Assembly: GCF_014202505.1 (NCBI RefSeq)
Contig: NZ_JACHGW010000004.1
Location: 496,001-560,000 of the forward strand
DNA: 64,000 nucleotides
Source: Armatimonas rosea
GTDB taxonomy: Bacteria; Armatimonadota; Armatimonadia; Armatimonadales; Armatimonadaceae
Direction of reading: 5' to 3'
The notes below the pieces were generated by a model. The model did no database searches and was not told the DNA's origin. It saw only the letters and a program-made list of their open reading frames with translations. Both the position numbers and the translations under genes were made by a program. This document shows positions 60,432 through 64,000 of the stretch, in pieces (position 1 is the stretch's first letter; every line of letters starts with the position of its first letter).

Positions 60432-62987
60432 ATGCACTGGCGGGTAGAGTTACTGGGAGATTTGCGCGTTCTCTGTGGAGAGCGGGTGGTGACGCGCTTG
60501 GAGAGCCGAAAGATTGTCGCGCTCCTGGCACGGCTCGCGCTCGCCCCGCAGCGTCTGCACTCCCGCGAGGAGCTCGCCGATCTCCTCTGGCCCGAGAGCG
60601 ACCGTGAGACCGGCCTCGCCCGGCTCCGCCACGCGCTCTCGTCGCTGCGGCGCACCCTGATTCCCGCTGACCTTGAAGGGGAGGGCTTCTTCACCGCCGA
60701 CCGCCAGAGTGTCCGGGTCCGCCCCGAGGCCCTGAGCTGCGATGTGCGCGAGTTCGAGCGTGCGGTCGGGCAGCGCCACTGGGCCGAGGCGCGCACCCTC
60801 TACCGCGGCGAGCTCCTGCCGGGCCACTACGACGACTGGCTCGACGACGAGCGCACGCGGCTTCAGGCGCTCTTTGAGAGCCTTCCCCAGAGCGCTCCCA
60901 GCGTGGGAGAGGCTAGCCCGACGCCCGTGCTGGGGACGCAGCAGTGCCTCCTGCCGGGCTACCTCACCCGCTTCCATGGGCGTGAGCACGAGCACGCCCA
61001 GCTCAGCGCGCTCCTCCCGACCCGGCGGCTGGTGACACTCCTCGGCCCCGGCGGGATCGGCAAGACCCGCCTCGCGACCGAGCTGGCCCAGAGTGTCGCG
61101 GCCCACTACGCCGTGGTCGCGTTTGTACCGCTGGCGGAGTGCGTCGAGAGCGGCCAGCTCCTCGACCGGGTGCGCGCCGCCCTCCAGCTCGCCGGCGGGG
61201 AGCGCTCCGCGCTGGAGCAGCTGGTCCCCTTTCTCTACGAGCGCCCAGCGCTCCTCGTGCTCGACAACCTGGAGCAGCTCGTGGACGGCGAGGCGGCGGA
61301 GGTGATCGAGCAGCTCCTCCTGGCGGTGCCCAGCCTCACGTGCCTGGCAACGTCGCGGCAGGTGCTCGGTGTCCCCGGCGAGCAGGTCTTTCCCCTCAGT
61401 CCTCTCTCGCCCGAGCCGAGCCTGGCGCTCTTTCTCGACCGTGCCCAGGCCGCTCGCCCAGACTTCGCCCTCTCCGAGCGCAACCGGGACGCCCTCACGG
61501 GGCTCTGTGCCCGGCTGGAGGGAGTCCCGCTGGCGCTGGAGCTGGCGGCATCGCGCATCCGTAGCCTGAGCCCCGCCGAGATGCAAGCCCAGCTCGACCA
61601 GAGCCTGCGCCTGCTCGCACGCCCCGCACCCGGGAGCCAGAAAAACACCCGGCATGCCTCGCTCCACGCCGCTATCGAGTGGAGCTGGCGCTTGCTCCCG
61701 CTCCCCCAGCAGCGCTTTCTGGCCCAGCTCTCGGTCTTTCGCGGGGGCTGGACCGCGGCGGCGGCAGAGGCGGTCTGCGGGGTGGCCGATGCCGCCGAGC
61801 GCCTCGCCGCCCTCACGGATGCATCGCTGGTGCGCCGCGACGACTCCCAAGCCGAGGAGAGCCGCTTCACCTTGCTGGAGCTGATCCGCACCTTCGCCGC
61901 CGAGCAGCTCTCCGCAGACGAAGCGAGCGCGACCCAAGCGCGGCACCGGCGCTACTTCGCCCAGCACGCCACCGACGAAGACGCGGGTAATGTGCTGGCG
62001 GCGCTGGAGTCGGCGTGCGGCGCGGGGGATGCCGCCCGTGCCTACACGCTCTTTCTGGCCCAAGCGACCCGAACCCTGGCCGTGCTAGGAGCGCCCCTGG
62101 CCCTTGCGCTTGGAAAGTCCGTACTCGCACTCCCCGCCCCGACCCCTCGTGAGCGGCTCTTAACCCTCAGCCACACGGTCGCCTTTGCCGATACCTGCGG
62201 CGACACCGAGGCGGCGCACGCGCTGGCCCAAGATGCCCTTACCGCAGCCGGCTCCGAACCGTCCCTCCGTGGGGTCGCGCTCGCGATCCAGGGCCAGCTC
62301 GCGGTCTCCAACTACGCCGCCCCCGCCGCCGCTCTCCCTCTGCTCCGCGAGGCACTGGTACTCTCGGAGGTGGCGCAGGACCTCCCGACCCAAGCGACGG
62401 TCCTGCGCCGCCTAGGCATCCTGCTCCTGCGTAGCAAGCAGCTCCCCGAGGCCGCCGGGTGCTTCGAGCGCTCCGAGCGGCTCTTTCTCTCGGTCGGGGA
62501 CGCGTCGGGGGCCCGCTACGCGCTGGCCAACCGCGCCCATGTCCTCGGGGCACAGGGCGACTCGCTCGGCTCGCTCGCGCTCTACCAGACCTGCCTGGCC
62601 CGCGCCCGCGCCCTCGGGGACCGGGTGCACCAGAGCAAGCTGCTCCTCAATATCGGCTCGCTCCAAGCGGAGCTGGGGCAGTGGCCCGAGGCGCTGGAGT
62701 CGGGGCAGGCCTGCGTCCGGGTCTGTCAGGCGATTGGCAACCTCCGCACCCTCGCGTTTGCCTTCTGGAACCTCCCCGAGCCCCTGCTCCACCTGGGCCA
62801 CCCAGACCGTGCGGTGCAGCTCATGGCCTTCGCCGAGACCTTCTGGCTCGCCCGCTTCGACGCGCTCACCCCCGACGACCACACCTACCGTGATGGCATC
62901 TACAACCAAGCGAGTGCCACAGCCGCACAGAAAGCGATGGGTAGCACGCTCTCCCTGAGCGAGGCACTGGCGCTGGCGCTGGGGTAG
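60432..62987 (+). CDS. BTAD/SARP-type transcriptional regulator with NB-ARC ATPase and TPR repeats
   Basis: 851 residues. An OmpR-like winged helix (~1-95; LLGDLRVLCGERVVTRLE, SREELADLLWPESDRE) and a BTAD helical domain (~95-155) are followed by an NB-ARC/STAND ATPase (Walker A LLGPGGIGKTRLATEL, Walker B ALLVLDNLEQL, GVPLALELAASR). A C-terminal half of TPR-like repeats completes the AfsR layout. STAND proteins are ATP-driven switches; this one presumably turns on transcription when the TPR part senses a ligand. It is divergent from the Nudix gene; its targets are unknown. Confidence 0.92.
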   Translation: MHWRVELLGDLRVLCGERVVTRLESRKIVALLARLALAPQRLHSREELADLLWPESDRETGLARLRHALSSLRRTLIPADLEGEGFFTADRQSVRVRPEALSCDVREFERAVGQRHWAEARTLYRGELLPGHYDDWLDDERTRLQALFESLPQSAPSVGEASPTPVLGTQQCLLPGYLTRFHGREHEHAQLSALLPTRRLVTLLGPGGIGKTRLATELAQSVAAHYAVVAFVPLAECVESGQLLDRVRAALQLAGGERSALEQLVPFLYERPALLVLDNLEQLVDGEAAEVIEQLLLAVPSLTCLATSRQVLGVPGEQVFPLSPLSPEPSLALFLDRAQAARPDFALSERNRDALTGLCARLEGVPLALELAASRIRSLSPAEMQAQLDQSLRLLARPAPGSQKNTRHASLHAAIEWSWRLLPLPQQRFLAQLSVFRGGWTAAAAEAVCGVADAAERLAALTDASLVRRDDSQAEESRFTLLELIRTFAAEQLSADEASATQARHRRYFAQHATDEDAGNVLAALESACGAGDAARAYTLFLAQATRTLAVLGAPLALALGKSVLALPAPTPRERLLTLSHTVAFADTCGDTEAAHALAQDALTAAGSEPSLRGVALAIQGQLAVSNYAAPAAALPLLREALVLSEVAQDLPTQATVLRRLGILLLRSKQLPEAAGCFERSERLFLSVGDASGARYALANRAHVLGAQGDSLGSLALYQTCLARARALGDRVHQSKLLLNIGSLQAELGQWPEALESGQACVRVCQAIGNLRTLAFAFWNLPEPLLHLGHPDRAVQLMAFAETFWLARFDALTPDDHTYRDGIYNQASATAAQKAMGSTLSLSEALALALG

Positions 62988-63239
62988 GGGGCATCCCTCC
63001 CCCCCGGCCCCCTCCCTTCCCCACACCCAGAGGGTACCCGCCGACTTCGTCGGGGGGAAGGGAGGGGGTGACTTACTCATCCCACCCCTCGGGCTCCCCT
63101 CCCTTCGTCCCTCGGAACGAGGGTTTCAAGCGAAGGGAGGGGCCGGGGGAGGGATGCCAAAGAGCCGGGGGAGGGATACCAAACTCCCTCCCTCCCCCCT
63201 CTACACGTTTGCCACACGGTCCCCCGCTACCCTGTGCAC
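62988..63239. repeat. GC-rich hairpin region between the regulator and the 63.2-kb gene
   Basis: Contains CCCCTCCCTTCCCC paired with GGGGAAGGGAGGGG, the block CACCCAGAGGGTACCCG (also at 38347-38363), a second stem CCCCTCCCTTCG / CGAAGGGAGGGG and near-repeats of GGGGGAGGGATACC. Probably terminator-like intergenic DNA; no gene is seen. Confidence 0.6.
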
Positions 63240-63851
63240 ATGAAACAAAAGAAACTCAAGACCCAGACCTTCGGCGATGGAACGGGCAGTATCGGGGTGG
63301 CGGCGGGCTTTACGCTCGTGGACCAGAAGCGCGATTCGATTCTCCTCACCGGCCCCGACGGCACCCAAGTGGCACTGGGGCAGTACGGCTCGACCATTGT
63401 CCCCCAGGCGGTGCAGTTTGGTGCCGAGGGCTACTTCACGGTCACCCCCGACCTCTCCGACCCGGTGCGCGCGACCGCGGACTTTGTCGAGCAACAGGGG
63501 CGCAAGACCGGCAAGCCGATGCGCCTGAAGATCCTGGAGCAGAAAGCGGTTCCCAGCCAAGGGATGCGGGCGGTCCTGCTGCGCTATCGCATTGAAGGCG
63601 CCGCGCCGTTCGAGGGATTTGGGCTCTTTGCCGCCGGCCCCGTCGGTAATGGCATGGGCCAGACCTACGCCTCGTTTATCGGTGCCACCAGCGCCGCCGC
63701 CTTCAAAAAATATGCTCCCGCGATGCTGGCGATGTGGCAGTCCCGCAAGACCAACTTCGGGAGCAAGGCCTTTACCGAGGTCCCGGTCGAGCTGGCGGAG
63801 AAAATGGAGACCATGCGGCTCCAGGCGATCGAAGTGCGCAAGCTCCTGTGA
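63240..63851 (+). CDS. Unknown protein, 203 aa
   Basis: 203 residues from MKQKKLKTQTFGDGTGSIGV. Mixed alpha/beta with a repeated beta pattern (SILLTGPDGTQVALGQYGS, GYFTVTPDLSDP) and a long C-terminal helix (ELAEKMETMRLQAIEVRKLL). No signal peptide or membrane segment. Family not recognised. ATG 63240 is 6 nt after TACCCT; a GTG at 63234 is less likely. The next gene begins 2 nt after its stop. Confidence 0.68.
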   Translation: MKQKKLKTQTFGDGTGSIGVAAGFTLVDQKRDSILLTGPDGTQVALGQYGSTIVPQAVQFGAEGYFTVTPDLSDPVRATADFVEQQGRKTGKPMRLKILEQKAVPSQGMRAVLLRYRIEGAAPFEGFGLFAAGPVGNGMGQTYASFIGATSAAAFKKYAPAMLAMWQSRKTNFGSKAFTEVPVELAEKMETMRLQAIEVRKLL

Positions 63852-63852
63852 G

Positions 63853-64000
63853 ATGCAACCCCTAACAGTCACCCCAGCGCGGGAGCGGGCGAGCACGAAG
63901 TCCGGCACGACCACCGAGGCCCACTTCTGGGAGTTTCCCACGGTTCCGGGGGCACGGCACTACACGATCACGGTCTGCAACAAGGCCGGGGGCATCCAGC
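63853..64000 (+). CDS. Unknown protein, N-terminal fragment
   Basis: Open from ATG 63853 to the window edge (49 codons), beginning MQPLTVTPARERASTKSGTT. The later part (FPTVPGARHYTITVCNKAGG) resembles the first strands of an immunoglobulin or fibronectin-like domain. It lies 2 nt after the previous stop, so an operon is likely. Too short to name. Confidence 0.5.
   Translation, partial: MQPLTVTPARERASTKSGTTTEAHFWEFPTVPGARHYTITVCNKAGGIQ

Noticed and set aside
59882-60796. Long Nudix protein starting at 60796
   Set aside because: The upstream part is antisense to the BTAD regulator and has no motif; the -10 box places the start at 60382.

Overview
The window is a GC-rich bacterial chromosome segment with about 57 genes on both strands, small intergenic gaps and almost no classical mobile DNA. 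The gene content (LL-diaminopimelate aminotransferase, an amidase-GerM-murI-rph row, secreted beta-propeller/BNR proteins, GH2 and pectinesterase enzymes, DUF1559-free but propeller-rich secretome) and the genome style suggest a member of the Armatimonadota, close to Armatimonas. That placement is inference from recall, not from a marker-gene search.

Layout. 1-6.8 kb: end of a glycosyltransferase, an ABC exporter, a pectinesterase, mutS2, a small unknown gene and a TMEM175-type channel. 6.9-13.3 kb: a fused proline dehydrogenase/P5C dehydrogenase, a lipoprotein, a zeta-toxin-like kinase overlapping a small gene, and aspS. 13.4-20.4 kb: the most interesting locus, a three-gene operon on the minus strand (propeller + HEAT/ARM protein, SWIM zinc finger + BRCT protein, retron-type reverse transcriptase). 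It is preceded by a highly structured 251-nt region with all the parts of a retron msr-msd RNA and its own promoter. I read it as a complete retron defence system resembling published type XIII (ARM/WHSWIM) retrons, with a candidate non-coding RNA that may be undescribed. 20.4-25.3 kb: ogt, then amidase-gerMN-murI-rph on the minus strand, and tmRNA. 25.4-31 kb: dapL, isoaspartyl peptidase, GHMP kinase, small genes and a class III aminotransferase. 31-35.2 kb: SMP-30 and ABM-domain genes, an AT-rich foreign island with an ankyrin protein and two orphan genes bracketed by 34-nt inverted repeats, and a PhyH-type dioxygenase. 35.3-39 kb: the overlapping miaA-hfq-dapF operon, a GNAT and trpF. 39-57.4 kb: large exported propeller/VIT proteins, two aldo/keto reductases, an epimerase, a phosphoesterase, a PAP2 phosphatase, an Uma2 nuclease and an enolase-superfamily enzyme. 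57.4-64 kb: a GH2 beta-mannosidase-like enzyme, a Nudix hydrolase, a BTAD/NB-ARC/TPR regulator and two genes at the right edge.

Three genome-wide habits stand out. First, many genes have a good -10 box 6-7 nt before the start codon, which predicts leaderless mRNAs and settles several start choices. Second, at least six families of GC-rich hairpin repeats sit between genes, and many genes end inside them, with the stop codon in or beside the hairpin. Third, one such repeat is translated as the linker between the two catalytic halves of the PutA-like enzyme.

Metabolic links: dapL and dapF serve the diaminopimelate route to lysine and peptidoglycan, with murI and the amidase acting on the same wall. 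The pectinesterase, GH2 enzyme, enolase-superfamily enzyme, SMP-30 protein and aldo/keto reductases suggest use of plant or algal polysaccharide.
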